NCBI RefSeq assembly: GCF_002215215.1
Contig: NZ_CP018632.1
Span: forward strand, 2,910,501 to 2,974,500
DNA length: 64,000 bases
Source of the DNA: Granulosicoccus antarcticus IMCC3135
Lineage (GTDB): Bacteria; Pseudomonadota; Gammaproteobacteria; Granulosicoccales; Granulosicoccaceae
Reading direction: 5' to 3'
Below the pieces are notes generated by a model. It saw only the letters and a list, made by a program, of their open reading frames with translations. It made no database searches and had not been told where the DNA came from. The position numbers and the translations under genes were made by a program. Below are positions 53,590 through 62,661 of this stretch, piece after piece. Position 1 is the first letter of the stretch; every line of letters starts with the position of its first letter.

Positions 53590-54870
53590 ATGCAATATAA
53601 AAAACATGTGTTGGGTCAGCTGATTCTGGTTGCCTCCCTGAGTGCGACGGCATCCATGAGTCAAGCTCAGGAGCTTCGCTTCATGTGCTCAACGGATGGT
53701 AACGAGTGCGAAGTGATTGAAGATCTGGTTACCCGTTTTGAAGCGGAAAATGCCGGTGTTGATGTCATTGTCGATATCGTTCCGTACAAGTCCATCCAGG
53801 AAAACCTGCCGGTACAGTTGGCCGCAGGCACTGGTCCGGATCTGGCCAAAGTGACCGATCTTGGAGGATTGTCCCCGTACTATCTGGATATCAAACCCTT
53901 CGTCGATGCCGACTACTGGGAAAAGTCCTTTGGCGATATTCTTAACTGGTACCGCAAGGGACCAGATGATGAGGGTCTCTATGGATTGCATTCGCAGCTG
54001 ACCATCACGGGTGGCTACATCAACCGCACCTTGTTTGATCAGGCGGAAGTCGAGCCACCTGCGGCAGATGCAACCTGGGAGCAGTGGGCAGAGGCTGCAG
54101 CCGAAGTGGCTGAAGCAACAGAAACCCCCCATCTGATGGCCATGGATCGCTCAGGTCACCGTATCGCAGGGCCGGCCATTTCTGAAGGTGCAAAACTGTT
54201 TGCTGAGGACGGTTCGCCCATTCTGGTAGACGAAGGCTTCACTAATTTTGTTACCAAGTTTGTGGAATGGAATAATGATGGCACCATGCTGCGCGACGTC
54301 TGGGCAGGTACGGGTGGAGACACTTACCAGGATGCATCTCAGGAATTCATCAACGGTTCATTGGTCTATTACTACTCAGGTAGCTGGCAGGTAGGCAAGT
54401 TTGATAGCGAAATCGGTGATGCATTCGATTGGCAAGTGGTGGGTACACCGTGTGGTGCGGTTGCCTGTACCGGAATGCCCGGTGGTGCCGGAATCGTCGG
54501 ATTCAAATCAACCAAGCAGCCAGAGATGGTTGCCAAGTTGCTGGACTTTCTGGCCCGGGAAGACATCTATGCCGAGTTGACTGCCAGAACGCTCAACATC
54601 CCGGCTCATGCTGCGGTTGCCGCCAAAGGCGTTGACTATGAAGGTGCATCTGCACCCGCTGCTGCTGCACTGAATGCCTGGGGTAAACAGGTTTCTACTG
54701 TTTCACCGGTTGCCTATGCCTATCAAGGGTACAAGAACAACCGTGCCATGTTCGGAATAACCATGACGCGTGTCTCTCAGGCTATTGTGGGTGAACTGAC
54801 AATAGAGGAAGCGATGGAACGTGCCAAGGTTGATCTGGAGCAGGCGCTCACAGAAGTGGACGCCAAGTAG
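53590..54870 (+). CDS. Sugar ABC transporter substrate-binding protein
   Basis: 426 residues from the ATG at 53590, preceded by GGAGA-type ribosome binding sites; the frame extends 45 bp upstream. A Sec signal ends near SMSQAQ. It is of the MalE/UgpB-like family (SBP type 1): VTRFEAENAGVDVIVDIVP, VQLAAGTGPDLAKV, WEQWAEAAAEV, MPGGAGIVGFKSTKQPEMVAKLL. Two cysteines (CSTDGNEC) at the N-terminus and two in GTPCGAVACTG could form disulfides. It is the first gene of the importer, so it sets the specificity for the dehydrogenases upstream. The ligand is unknown; a polyol or sugar acid is likely. Confidence 0.9.
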   Translation: MQYKKHVLGQLILVASLSATASMSQAQELRFMCSTDGNECEVIEDLVTRFEAENAGVDVIVDIVPYKSIQENLPVQLAAGTGPDLAKVTDLGGLSPYYLDIKPFVDADYWEKSFGDILNWYRKGPDDEGLYGLHSQLTITGGYINRTLFDQAEVEPPAADATWEQWAEAAAEVAEATETPHLMAMDRSGHRIAGPAISEGAKLFAEDGSPILVDEGFTNFVTKFVEWNNDGTMLRDVWAGTGGDTYQDASQEFINGSLVYYYSGSWQVGKFDSEIGDAFDWQVVGTPCGAVACTGMPGGAGIVGFKSTKQPEMVAKLLDFLAREDIYAELTARTLNIPAHAAVAAKGVDYEGASAPAAAALNAWGKQVSTVSPVAYAYQGYKNNRAMFGITMTRVSQAIVGELTIEEAMERAKVDLEQALTEVDAK

Positions 54871-55004
54871 GCAAGTATTAACCGGCGACCCCCATCCGTG
54901 GGTGATTCGTCTTAGCCGTCGATGAAAGAGGGCGTTTAGCGAGCGTGCCAGTTACCGGATTGATGAGTCTGGTAGCTGACACTATGGAATCCCGGAGAAC
55001 TTCG

Positions 55005-55973
55005 ATGGCAGTATTTCTCAATTCTTGCATGCGGATCATAGAGATTCCCATGCTGTATCTACAGCAGAAACTCGGCATATCCAAACTGGCGTGGGTTTTT
55101 CTGTTGCCCAATCTGCTGTTGTTTGGGCTTTTCGCTTTTTTGCCTGTCGTTCTGAACCTGGTTTATGCGATGACCGGCAGCGACCAGATTTTGCTGGAGG
55201 ATCGCACTTGGGTGGGGATGGGTAACTACAACACTCTGCTCAGTTGCAAGGATTTTCTGGACCCCAATAGCTGCACCGATGATCTGTTCTGGCGGGCTGT
55301 GTACAACACCTTGTCATTTGTCTTACTGCAAGTCGGTTTCATGGTGGGTTTTGCCCTGTTAACCGCGCTCATACTCAATAGCAAGATTCGCGCGCGTGGG
55401 TTCTTCCGCAGCGTATTCTTCTTTCCTGTCTTGTTATCGCCTGTTGTTGTGGCTCTTATCTGGAAATGGATTCTGCAACGAGAAGGCCTGGCGAATGCCG
55501 CGCTGGAAGGGGCGGGGTTCGATACGATCAACTGGTTGCTGGACCGGCACTGGGCTTTCTTCTGGTCAGTTTTTGTTTCGGTCTGGGCACATATGGGCTT
55601 CTATACCCTGATACTGCTGGCAGGCCTGCAAGCCATACCTCGGGATGTCTACGAAGCCGCCAGCATGGATGCCGCAACGCCTCTGAGGACGTTTCGTAGA
55701 ATCACTCTGCCATTGCTGATGCCGACCATGATTGTCGTGCTGGTGCTGTCCTTGATAAAAAGTGTCCAGACATTCGATGAGGTCTACGCTTTTACTGGGG
55801 GTGGGCCTGGTTCTGCCACCACGTTCCTGATTCAGTATGTCTATGAAACCGGATTTGCCGGTATGCCAAGACTGTTCGGGTTGGCATCAGCTGCCTCAAT
55901 TCTGCTGGCTCTGGTACTGGTTGTTTTGACATTCCTGCAACTGTGGGCTAGCCGGAGAAATGCAAATGGGTAA
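55005..55973 (+). CDS. Sugar ABC transporter permease (MalF/UgpA-like)
   Basis: 322 residues from the ATG at 55005 with GGAG eight bases upstream; several Met codons upstream and within 30 residues are in frame, and 55077 region (MLYLQQKLG) is an alternative. Six membrane helices and the EAA loop VYEAASMDAATPLRTFRRI are visible. A Cys-containing periplasmic loop (LLSCKDFLDPNSCTDDLFW) lies between helices 1 and 2 and may be disulfide-bonded. The end overlaps the next permease by 14 nt. Confidence 0.87.
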   Translation: MAVFLNSCMRIIEIPMLYLQQKLGISKLAWVFLLPNLLLFGLFAFLPVVLNLVYAMTGSDQILLEDRTWVGMGNYNTLLSCKDFLDPNSCTDDLFWRAVYNTLSFVLLQVGFMVGFALLTALILNSKIRARGFFRSVFFFPVLLSPVVVALIWKWILQREGLANAALEGAGFDTINWLLDRHWAFFWSVFVSVWAHMGFYTLILLAGLQAIPRDVYEAASMDAATPLRTFRRITLPLLMPTMIVVLVLSLIKSVQTFDEVYAFTGGGPGSATTFLIQYVYETGFAGMPRLFGLASAASILLALVLVVLTFLQLWASRRNANG

Positions 55974-57033
55974 GGCAATTGCGTTTCTGACTCGTACCCG
56001 GGGTAGTCGTGATCACGCTGGCAGCCGCCTGCACTGGACTGACTGGTTCACCTACGGCTACCTGCTTCTTGGCATCGTGTTGATGTTCGGGCCGGTTATC
56101 TGGTTGCTTATGTCATCGTTCAAGACCGATGCCGAACTCAACACGTTTCCGCCACGATTCCTGCCCTATGCGCAGGAAATGATCACTCTGGACGGGCATA
56201 CCAAGCCGCTACCGATCTTCACGGTGACTGAGGGTGAGTTAGAAGGCGTTCAGGTTGCACAAGTGCGCCGTGTCGGTATCGTCTCGCAGGTGGTGAAGAT
56301 GGATGCACCGGATGAAATCATCAAGATCAAGGTAAAGGAGCGCGAGCCGGTAGAGAAGCTGGCGCTGGCCTGGGAAAATTATTCTGATCTGTTCAAGCGT
56401 TTCAATTTCATGCAGTTCCTGTGGAACAGTACCTTCATCACGGTCATTTCTACACTGATCATGTTGCTGGTCAATTCAATGGCCGCATTTGCCCTGTCCA
56501 AGTATGAGTTTAGAGGGCGTACAGTGGTGCTGGCCATGATTATCGGTACTTTGATGATTCCGCAAACCGTCGTGCTGGTGCCACTGTTTCTGGTGGTTCG
56601 GGAAATGGGCATGATCAATTCGTTATGGGGCGTGATTATTCCGGGGGCGGCAACCCCAACCGGTGTATTTCTACTGCGGCAATATATGCTGACGATACCG
56701 GATGAAATTCTGGATGCAGCTCGCATGGATAAGGCCAGTGAATGGAAGATCTACTGGCGCATCATTCTGCCCTTGAGTGCCCCGGCGATTGCGGTGCTCG
56801 CAATACTGGCCATCATGTGGCGCTGGAATGATTTCCTGTGGCCCTTGATTGTGCTATCCCGTACTGAGAACTTCACGTTGCAACTGGCTCTGAACAGCTT
56901 TCAGGGCGAGATGGCAACACAATGGAGCAGTCTGCTTGCCATGACTGTTTTGACGTTATTGCCTATCGCTGTGGTGTTTGCTTTCCTGCAAAAATACATC
57001 GCCACGGGTATCGCATCGACAGGTGGAAAATGA
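55960..57033 (+). CDS. Sugar ABC transporter permease (MalG/UgpE-like) with a periplasmic insert
   Basis: 357 residues, about 75 more than usual for this subunit. The excess is a hydrophilic stretch between helix 1 (YGYLLLGIVLMFGPVIWLLM) and helix 2, about residues 65-145 (RFLPYAQEMITLDGHTKPLP ... IIKIKVKEREPVEKLALAWE), rich in beta-like and charged segments. The rest is canonical: LMIPQTVVLVPLFLVVREMG, EAA loop DEILDAARMDKASEWKIYW, and MWRWNDFLWPLIVLS. The insert would face the periplasm and may contact the binding protein. Confidence 0.88.
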   Translation: MQMGKAIAFLTRTRGSRDHAGSRLHWTDWFTYGYLLLGIVLMFGPVIWLLMSSFKTDAELNTFPPRFLPYAQEMITLDGHTKPLPIFTVTEGELEGVQVAQVRRVGIVSQVVKMDAPDEIIKIKVKEREPVEKLALAWENYSDLFKRFNFMQFLWNSTFITVISTLIMLLVNSMAAFALSKYEFRGRTVVLAMIIGTLMIPQTVVLVPLFLVVREMGMINSLWGVIIPGAATPTGVFLLRQYMLTIPDEILDAARMDKASEWKIYWRIILPLSAPAIAVLAILAIMWRWNDFLWPLIVLSRTENFTLQLALNSFQGEMATQWSSLLAMTVLTLLPIAVVFAFLQKYIATGIASTGGK

Positions 57034-57068
57034 TGACAGCAACTATCAGACAGACGAAATCCTGAATC

Positions 57069-58151
57069 ATGGCAAATTTACAGCTGCAAGATATAGAGAA
57101 GGCCTTTGGGTCCGTCAAGGTTATCAAAGGGGTAAATCTGACTGTCAATCACGGTGAGTTCTGCGTGTTCGTCGGACCGTCGGGGTGTGGCAAATCCACA
57201 CTGCTGCGGATGATATCGGGACTGGACTCGGTTAGCGGCGGGCGCATCACCATTGATGGTGATCTGGTTAACGATGTCGCTGCGGCGGATCGTGGGTTGT
57301 CGATGGTCTTCCAGTCCTATGCGTTATATCCGCATATGAGCGTGCGGCAAAACCTGTCGTTTGGTCTGGAGAATCTGAATACGCCGCGTGATGTCATCAA
57401 GAAGAAAATTGATGAAGTAGCGACCATGCTGCAAATCCATGAGCTGCTGGATCGCAAACCCAAGGACTTGTCAGGCGGGCAGCGTCAGCGGGTGGCCATT
57501 GGTCGTGCGGTGGTACGAGAGCCTCGCATATTCCTGTTCGATGAACCGCTGTCAAATCTGGATGCTGAGTTGCGGGTAGATATGCGTGGCGAAATTGCAC
57601 AGCTACACAAGCGTCTGGGCAATACCATGATCTACGTCACGCACGATCAGGTGGAAGCCATGACCATGGCTGACAAGATTGCCGTGCTGCGAGCGGGTGT
57701 AGTCGAGCAGTTCGGTGCTCCGTTGGAGCTGTATCATTCGCCGGTCAATCAGTTTGTGGCCGGTTTTATCGGCTCTCCCAAGATGAATTTTCTGAATGCC
57801 CAGGTAGTCTCTGCTGCCAATGGCAAGGTATCGCTGGGTGCTGGTCGCAGCATTATCCTGCGCTCAGACGACTTCATGCTCAGTGATGATGCTGTGGTAG
57901 TGGCCGGTATCCGGCCTAACGCCGTTAGAGTGGCAGAGTCAGCAGTTGCAGACTTTACAGTAGAAATTAGCGGTGTCGAACGACTAGGTGGTGAGTCCTA
58001 CCTGTATACAAAAACCAGAGATGGCAGCCCGGTGACGGTCAATATACAGGGTGAGACATCGTTGGAGCCGGGCCAGGAGATCGGGTTAAGTGTTGATGTC
58101 GAGAAAGTGCATCTGTTCGACAGTGATACCGGTGCGACGCTGCACCGATAG
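57069..58151 (+). CDS. Sugar ABC transporter ATPase (UgpC/MsmK/MalK type)
   Basis: 360 residues: Walker A GPSGCGKSTLLRM, Q-loop VFQSYALYPHMSV, signature LSGGQRQRVAIGRAV, Walker B IFLFDEPLSNLD, H-loop VYVTHDQVEAMT, then the regulatory TOBE-type domain (VVAGIRPNAVRV). It completes the importer. Several ugpC-like ATPases serve more than one permease, so cross-talk with ugpC at 28495 is possible. A terminator follows at 58203. Confidence 0.92.
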   Translation: MANLQLQDIEKAFGSVKVIKGVNLTVNHGEFCVFVGPSGCGKSTLLRMISGLDSVSGGRITIDGDLVNDVAAADRGLSMVFQSYALYPHMSVRQNLSFGLENLNTPRDVIKKKIDEVATMLQIHELLDRKPKDLSGGQRQRVAIGRAVVREPRIFLFDEPLSNLDAELRVDMRGEIAQLHKRLGNTMIYVTHDQVEAMTMADKIAVLRAGVVEQFGAPLELYHSPVNQFVAGFIGSPKMNFLNAQVVSAANGKVSLGAGRSIILRSDDFMLSDDAVVVAGIRPNAVRVAESAVADFTVEISGVERLGGESYLYTKTRDGSPVTVNIQGETSLEPGQEIGLSVDVEKVHLFDSDTGATLHR

Positions 58152-58202
58152 CCCCTGATCTTGAGGATGAGGACTTGCAAGGAAATCGGTGGGCCTGATC
58201 TA

Positions 58203-58241
58203 AAGTCGAGTGTCTGATCGCTCTGAACTCGGCTTTTTGTT
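58203..58241 (+). terminator. Rho-independent terminator after the sugar operon
   Basis: AAGTCGAGT (58203-58211) pairs with ACTCGGCTT (58227-58235) with one G-U pair and a 15-nt loop, followed by a T-run (58234-58238). It lies 52 bp past the ATPase stop codon. Confidence 0.55.
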
Positions 58242-58412
58242 AGTGCTTATCGCGTTGATGAAATTGTCAGTGATGTTAGCGTGGAGGATGAAGCGGTAGG
58301 TGGTGTTTGCTCACCTTTGCCGCTGGATATCCTTATGTCGGCGGACCGGATTGATTCGACGTGAATTGATGTTTTCGGTAAAGCTGATACTGCGTTAGCA
58401 GGTGGCTGAACA

Positions 58413-59351
58413 GTGCATCATTTATTGTCAAAGGCGACGGTTCACATAACGAGGTTGAACGGCTGTCTACTACTGTTTGCGGTAGGAGCGCTTTTTGGCT
58501 TGTCCGTCCCTTTGTCAAAACTGGCTGCTGAAGTAGAAGCTCAGCCCATTGGTCTGGCTTTATGGGTCAATATCATTGTTGGTGCTTCATGCCTGACAAT
58601 TACCATCATTCGCGGGCGGATGCCTGTTATCAGCGCAGACGTGATTCGATTCGTTTTTCTGTGGGGTCTGGTAGGGGCGGTAGGAGGCGATGTTTTGCTG
58701 TTCTGGATCGTCCAGGAATTGCCAGCATCGACAGTCTCCATTCTTCTTGTGTGTGAAGGCTTTATCGTCTTCGGCTATGTGACTATCAGGGACAAGTTGC
58801 AGGTAAACAGGAAAAACATGGCAGGTCTGGCGGTTGGCATGTTCGGCATGGTGCTGTTGATCAGCAATGGTGTTTCATTCTCAGCGGTGGGAGCGCCTGT
58901 CTGGATTATTCTGGCATTGAGTGTTCCGCTCATGTTCGCCGCCGAAGACTTGTTGATCTCGGATTGGACTCCACCCGGAGTGGATTTTGTGGCGTTGACA
59001 GGCCTTGCTGCTATCGCCGGCAGTGTCATGTTATTGCCCGTGGCCTGGTATCTGGACGATCTCATTGTCCTGAGCTGGGTTCTGTCGCAACTGGAAATAG
59101 CGATTGTCTGCATTGCGATCAGCAGCGCGCTGGGAACTTTGCTGATGGTTCGACTATTGACTGAAATGGGGCCCGTTTACGGCAGCCAGGCAGGCTATAC
59201 CATAACGTTTGCCGGTATTGCCTGGTCAATGGTTCTGCTCGGAGAGCGTTTGAATTCAGGGACACTATTTGCATTATTGTTGCTCCTGACGGGACTCCTG
59301 ATCGTTGAGCCCCGTAAACCGATACCGCTAGTTTCCACTAAGTTTGTCTGA
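58413..59351 (+). CDS. EamA/DMT family transporter
   Basis: 312 residues from a GTG at 58413, with the nearest convincing alternative start well inside the first helix. Ten hydrophobic segments fall into two halves of five, the drug/metabolite transporter (EamA) arrangement: LFAVGALFGLSVPLSKLAAE opens the first half, LGERLNSGTLFALLLLLTGL closes the second. These proteins usually export amino acids or metabolites. It follows the sugar operon after a terminator and converges on the hydroxyproline-type gene with 4 bp between stops. Confidence 0.85.
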   Translation: MHHLLSKATVHITRLNGCLLLFAVGALFGLSVPLSKLAAEVEAQPIGLALWVNIIVGASCLTITIIRGRMPVISADVIRFVFLWGLVGAVGGDVLLFWIVQELPASTVSILLVCEGFIVFGYVTIRDKLQVNRKNMAGLAVGMFGMVLLISNGVSFSAVGAPVWIILALSVPLMFAAEDLLISDWTPPGVDFVALTGLAAIAGSVMLLPVAWYLDDLIVLSWVLSQLEIAIVCIAISSALGTLLMVRLLTEMGPVYGSQAGYTITFAGIAWSMVLLGERLNSGTLFALLLLLTGLLIVEPRKPIPLVSTKFV

Positions 59352-59355
59352 CTGT

Positions 59356-60393
59356 TTATTTTCGAAATCCGTTGGGCCAGGTATCGCTCAGGCGGTAGCC
59401 TTCGGGCCAGGGATCCTCTGGATCAAGCATGTGCTGATGGGTTCCGGTAATCCAGGCTCTGCCACTAATTTCCGGGATGATCGCCGCTTTTTCACCTACC
59501 TGAGTGGTGCCGATGATTTGGCCGCTGAATTCTGATCCGATAATGGATCGTGCGGTAAATGTCTCGCCAGCTTGCATGTCTCCTTTGGCGTGTAACAAGG
59601 CCATTCGCGCTGATACTGCTGTTCCAGTTGGCGAACGATCAATTTTTCCCGGTTGGATGGCTACGGCTGACAGAGCGCTCAATTGATCAGCGTGACGGCT
59701 GAGTTGACCTGCAAACAGGCAGAAAGAAAAATGTGTCCACTCAGAATTGTCTGGGTGATGAAACGTTAACTGGGCATTGGCAGCATTGGTGATTCTTACT
59801 CCCAGACTGGCCAGCTCTTTGGCTTCGCTTGACTCCAGTTGGAAGCCGAGCGCTTGTGCATCAACAACCACAAAGCTGTCACCGCCAAAGGCTGTGTCAA
59901 CAGTGATCTGTCCAAGGCCGGGGACATCGAGGGTGACATTCAGTTCGCCGACAAAAGAGGGCAGGTTTTGCACGAAAATGCGTTCAGCTTTGCCCTCATG
60001 ACACTCAGCACGAACATGGACCAGCCCGCCTGGCGCTTCGAGAACCATATGAGTAAGTGGATATTGCATCGGGATAATGCCGGTTTCCAGTAATACAGTG
60101 GATACACAAATGGAATTGGAGCCTGACATCGGTGGTGTGTCTTCGGGTTCCATGATTATCCAGCCCATCTGTGCATCGGGATGGCAAGGGGGAACTAGCA
60201 GATTGACATGACGAAAGACGCCACCACGCGGTTCATTGAGCATGAAGTTTCGAAGCGTCTGATCTTTTGCAATCCAGCTTCGTTGTTCCCACAAGGTTTT
60301 ACCTGGTGGTGGAGCGACACCGCCGACAATGACATCACCGACTTCGCCTTCGGCGTGGCATGACACGACGTGAATGGTTTTGGAGGTACGCAT
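59356..60393 (-). CDS. Proline racemase/hydroxyproline epimerase family enzyme with Ser/Thr active site
   Basis: 345 residues of the proline racemase superfamily, length typical. Family landmarks are [51 protein letters not shown] and [15 protein letters not shown]. The two residues that act as acid/base cysteines in racemases and epimerases are replaced: Ser90 in MSGSN and Thr256 in RSPTGT. Members with one cysteine changed include hydroxyproline 2-epimerases (Ser-Cys) and trans-3-hydroxyproline dehydratases (Cys-Thr). With both changed, dehydration of trans-3-hydroxy-L-proline is the better guess than racemisation, but it is not certain. No dehydrogenase of the pathway lies next to it. Confidence 0.85.
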   Translation of the reverse strand: MRTSKTIHVVSCHAEGEVGDVIVGGVAPPPGKTLWEQRSWIAKDQTLRNFMLNEPRGGVFRHVNLLVPPCHPDAQMGWIIMEPEDTPPMSGSNSICVSTVLLETGIIPMQYPLTHMVLEAPGGLVHVRAECHEGKAERIFVQNLPSFVGELNVTLDVPGLGQITVDTAFGGDSFVVVDAQALGFQLESSEAKELASLGVRITNAANAQLTFHHPDNSEWTHFSFCLFAGQLSRHADQLSALSAVAIQPGKIDRSPTGTAVSARMALLHAKGDMQAGETFTARSIIGSEFSGQIIGTTQVGEKAAIIPEISGRAWITGTHQHMLDPEDPWPEGYRLSDTWPNGFRK

Positions 60394-60846
60394 GACATCA
60401 TCCTCAATTTGAATTGCTGACGATACCTGTTACTGGTTTGTGTTGGAATAACAATAATACATAATCGGGAGTCTTGAGGTCGTACGGGTCGAGTGGGTGC
60501 GATAGGTCCATGGAGTGATGGAATGGTTTGCTTGAGGTTTTCTGCTGCTTAAAGAAGTTGGGTATTTGCTACATATTCATGATTGAATTCAGAATCAGAT
60601 TCAATCAGCGGTAGCATATATGCGGTGATATGTGCTTAGGGGTCGTGAAACAATAAACTATACTTTTCAGTCGCCCCTGCATCCTGCCCTTCTGCGTTGT
60701 TTGTCGGTTGAATAGCCAGCTATTCGCCCTCCTCACGCCTTGCCGGGCAGGCGCAGGACCAACCGAAAAGTATAGTTAATTATTTCACGACCCCTTAGCC
60801 ATGTTCTGAGCAGTGACTCTGATAGATAACTGGTATGGCAGGGTAA
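60394..60846. other. 453-bp intergenic region: palindromic element and small inverted repeat
   Basis: The gap between the racemase-family gene and the first tandem kinase holds no coding frame I trust. It contains a 9-bp inverted repeat (TGATTGAAT 60580-60588, ATTCAATCA 60599-60607) about 240 bp before the kinase start, and the 166-bp palindrome listed separately. The kinase promoter should lie in 60800-60846 or before the palindrome. Confidence 0.6.
60634..60799. repeat. 166-bp near-perfect palindrome, MITE-like
   Basis: Arms of about 36 bp are inverted with few mismatches: GGGGTCGTGAAA (60639-60650) mirrors TTTCACGACCCC (60783-60794), and AAACTATACTTTTC (60655-60668) mirrors GAAAAGTATAGTT (60765-60777). 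Pairing continues inward through CCTGCCC/GGGCAGG to a central perfect GAATAGC-CA-GCTATTC (60710-60725). The whole element has one centre near 60717 and encodes nothing. This is the form of a miniature inverted-repeat element or of a long hairpin RNA. It lies 48 bp upstream of the kinase start. Confidence 0.8.
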
Positions 60847-62481
60847 ATGGATTTTGAGCAGCTGCAATTACACAATGAACGCCTGCAGAGGGAGTTGGTT
60901 GAACTGCGTAAATCCAACGAGGAGCTACAGGTGTGCAAGCAGCAACTTGATGCCCTCATGGATAATTCTCCTGTTGAAGTCTATTTTAAAGATCGTCAGG
61001 GTCGATATCTCAAGGTCAACAAGAAGTTCGAACGGATATTCGGGATTAAAGAAGAGAAGACCTCCGGTTTGCTGCCCGAAGATATTTGTGCGCCCAACCT
61101 GGCAGATAGTTCGCGAGACCATGATTTATCTGTGCTGAGTTCCGGGATCACAGAGCGTCGGGAGGTGGCTGCCAAGATAGCCTGTGACGATCAGCTGCAC
61201 ACCTTGTTGACGATCAAATTTCCTGTATTCAATCAGGACGGTGAAATTGATGGACTGGGCGCTATCATCACCGACATTTCCGAGCGCAAGCAGATTGCGG
61301 AGGCTTTGCGTCGTGCTCAGAGAATGGATGCGATTGGTCAGCTGAGCGGGGGAATAGCGCATGATTTCAATAATATTCTGGGAATTGTCATGGGTAATCT
61401 TGAGCTGCTGGAACCCCACCTCGAGAACAACAAAAACGCAACGTTCTACCTTGAATCTGCCCTGAAAGGTGCCGAGCGAGGGGCGGAGCTGACCAGGAAA
61501 ATTCTGAGTTTTTCCCGACCGCCCGGAGGGCTGGTTAAATGCATTTGCCTGAACGACTTCATTCTGGGAATGGAAGCAATTACAGCTAAATCACTACCTG
61601 TTTCCACAGACATGGAAACGCAACTCAATGATGATCTGTGGAGCGTTTGTATTGATCCGGGAGAACTGGAAGACGCCATTTTGAACCTTACATTGAATGC
61701 GCGTGATGCTCTGTCTAACGGTGGGAAAGTGATCATCAGGACGAGCAACGAAGTCATCGATGAAATCTATGTACGCTTTAACCCACAGGCGACTGAAGGT
61801 GACTTTGTCATGTTGTCGGTAAGCGATAACGGTCATGGTATGACACCGGATATCATCAAACGCGCGACAGAGCCCTTTTTCACCATGAAGGAGGCAAGCA
61901 ATGGGACAGGACTAGGCCTCAGCATGGTGTACGGATTCGTGAAACGCTCGGGAGGACACATGAAAATCCTGTCAAAACCGAATGCTGGAACAGAGGTCAG
62001 ATTGTATTTGCCACGATCCGATGAGCTGATCGAGTGCGATAAGACCATTTCGAAAAATACAACTATTCAAGGTGGAAGTGAAACCATTCTGATCGTTGAT
62101 GATGAAACAGGACTGGTCGAGATCGCTGTAACACATCTCCAGAAGCTGGGTTATACGACATATACAGCTAATAACAGTCAACAGGCCATGGAGCTGCTGG
62201 ATGCTCATGAACAGATAGATATGCTATTTCTGGATGTGATCATGCCGGGGGATATGGATGGTCTTGAACTGGCCACGGCCGTTCGACACCGGCGTCCGAA
62301 TCTGAAAGTGTTGCTGACCAGTGGGTTTACCAGGCAAGTGCATGAAGCCGCTGAATGGGATCTTGATGCTGATGCTGATTTCAAGTCGAAACTATTGGGC
62401 GGAGTCTTGAAAAAACCTTATGACAAGCAGAGTCTGTCTGCAGCTGTTCGCAGAGTGCTCGATACAAATCCTCCGTCGTAG
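60847..62481 (+). CDS. PAS-domain hybrid histidine kinase, first of a tandem pair
   Basis: 544 residues, soluble. A short N-terminal coiled coil (QLHNERLQRELVELRKSNEE) precedes a PAS domain (about 35-145: SPVEVYFKDRQGRYLKVNKK ... ITDISERKQ). The HisKA has His172 (GQLSGGIAHDFNNILGIVMG). The HATPase has NLTLNARDAL, VSDNGHGMTP and NGTGLGLSMVYGF. A C-terminal receiver has Asp463 in LFLDVIMPGDMDG and Lys in VLKKPYDK. All phosphotransfer residues are intact. No transmembrane segment is present, so it senses an internal signal through PAS. The next gene is a paralogue of the same length and order. Confidence 0.92.
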   Translation: MDFEQLQLHNERLQRELVELRKSNEELQVCKQQLDALMDNSPVEVYFKDRQGRYLKVNKKFERIFGIKEEKTSGLLPEDICAPNLADSSRDHDLSVLSSGITERREVAAKIACDDQLHTLLTIKFPVFNQDGEIDGLGAIITDISERKQIAEALRRAQRMDAIGQLSGGIAHDFNNILGIVMGNLELLEPHLENNKNATFYLESALKGAERGAELTRKILSFSRPPGGLVKCICLNDFILGMEAITAKSLPVSTDMETQLNDDLWSVCIDPGELEDAILNLTLNARDALSNGGKVIIRTSNEVIDEIYVRFNPQATEGDFVMLSVSDNGHGMTPDIIKRATEPFFTMKEASNGTGLGLSMVYGFVKRSGGHMKILSKPNAGTEVRLYLPRSDELIECDKTISKNTTIQGGSETILIVDDETGLVEIAVTHLQKLGYTTYTANNSQQAMELLDAHEQIDMLFLDVIMPGDMDGLELATAVRHRRPNLKVLLTSGFTRQVHEAAEWDLDADADFKSKLLGGVLKKPYDKQSLSAAVRRVLDTNPPS

Positions 62482-62661
62482 ATCAGAGCCACGCCTGCTC
62501 TGTTACCCAGACCGAGTTGTCTTGTAATTCGCACTCTTGATTGGAGAGTGGTCTGCACGAAAATATCCTGCTAGTCTACTATGTAACACTCGGCCTGCTC
62601 ATAGGTAGTGGTATGGATAACAACTCGTATGGTGGAGCCAATGAATGGCTAGTAGCAGCCA

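Noticed and set aside
62650-62655. Reading the two TAG codons as pyrrolysine or a recoding event
   Set aside because: No pylRS or reassignment evidence exists here, other genes freely use TAG as stop, and the codons lie at the dispensable N-terminus.
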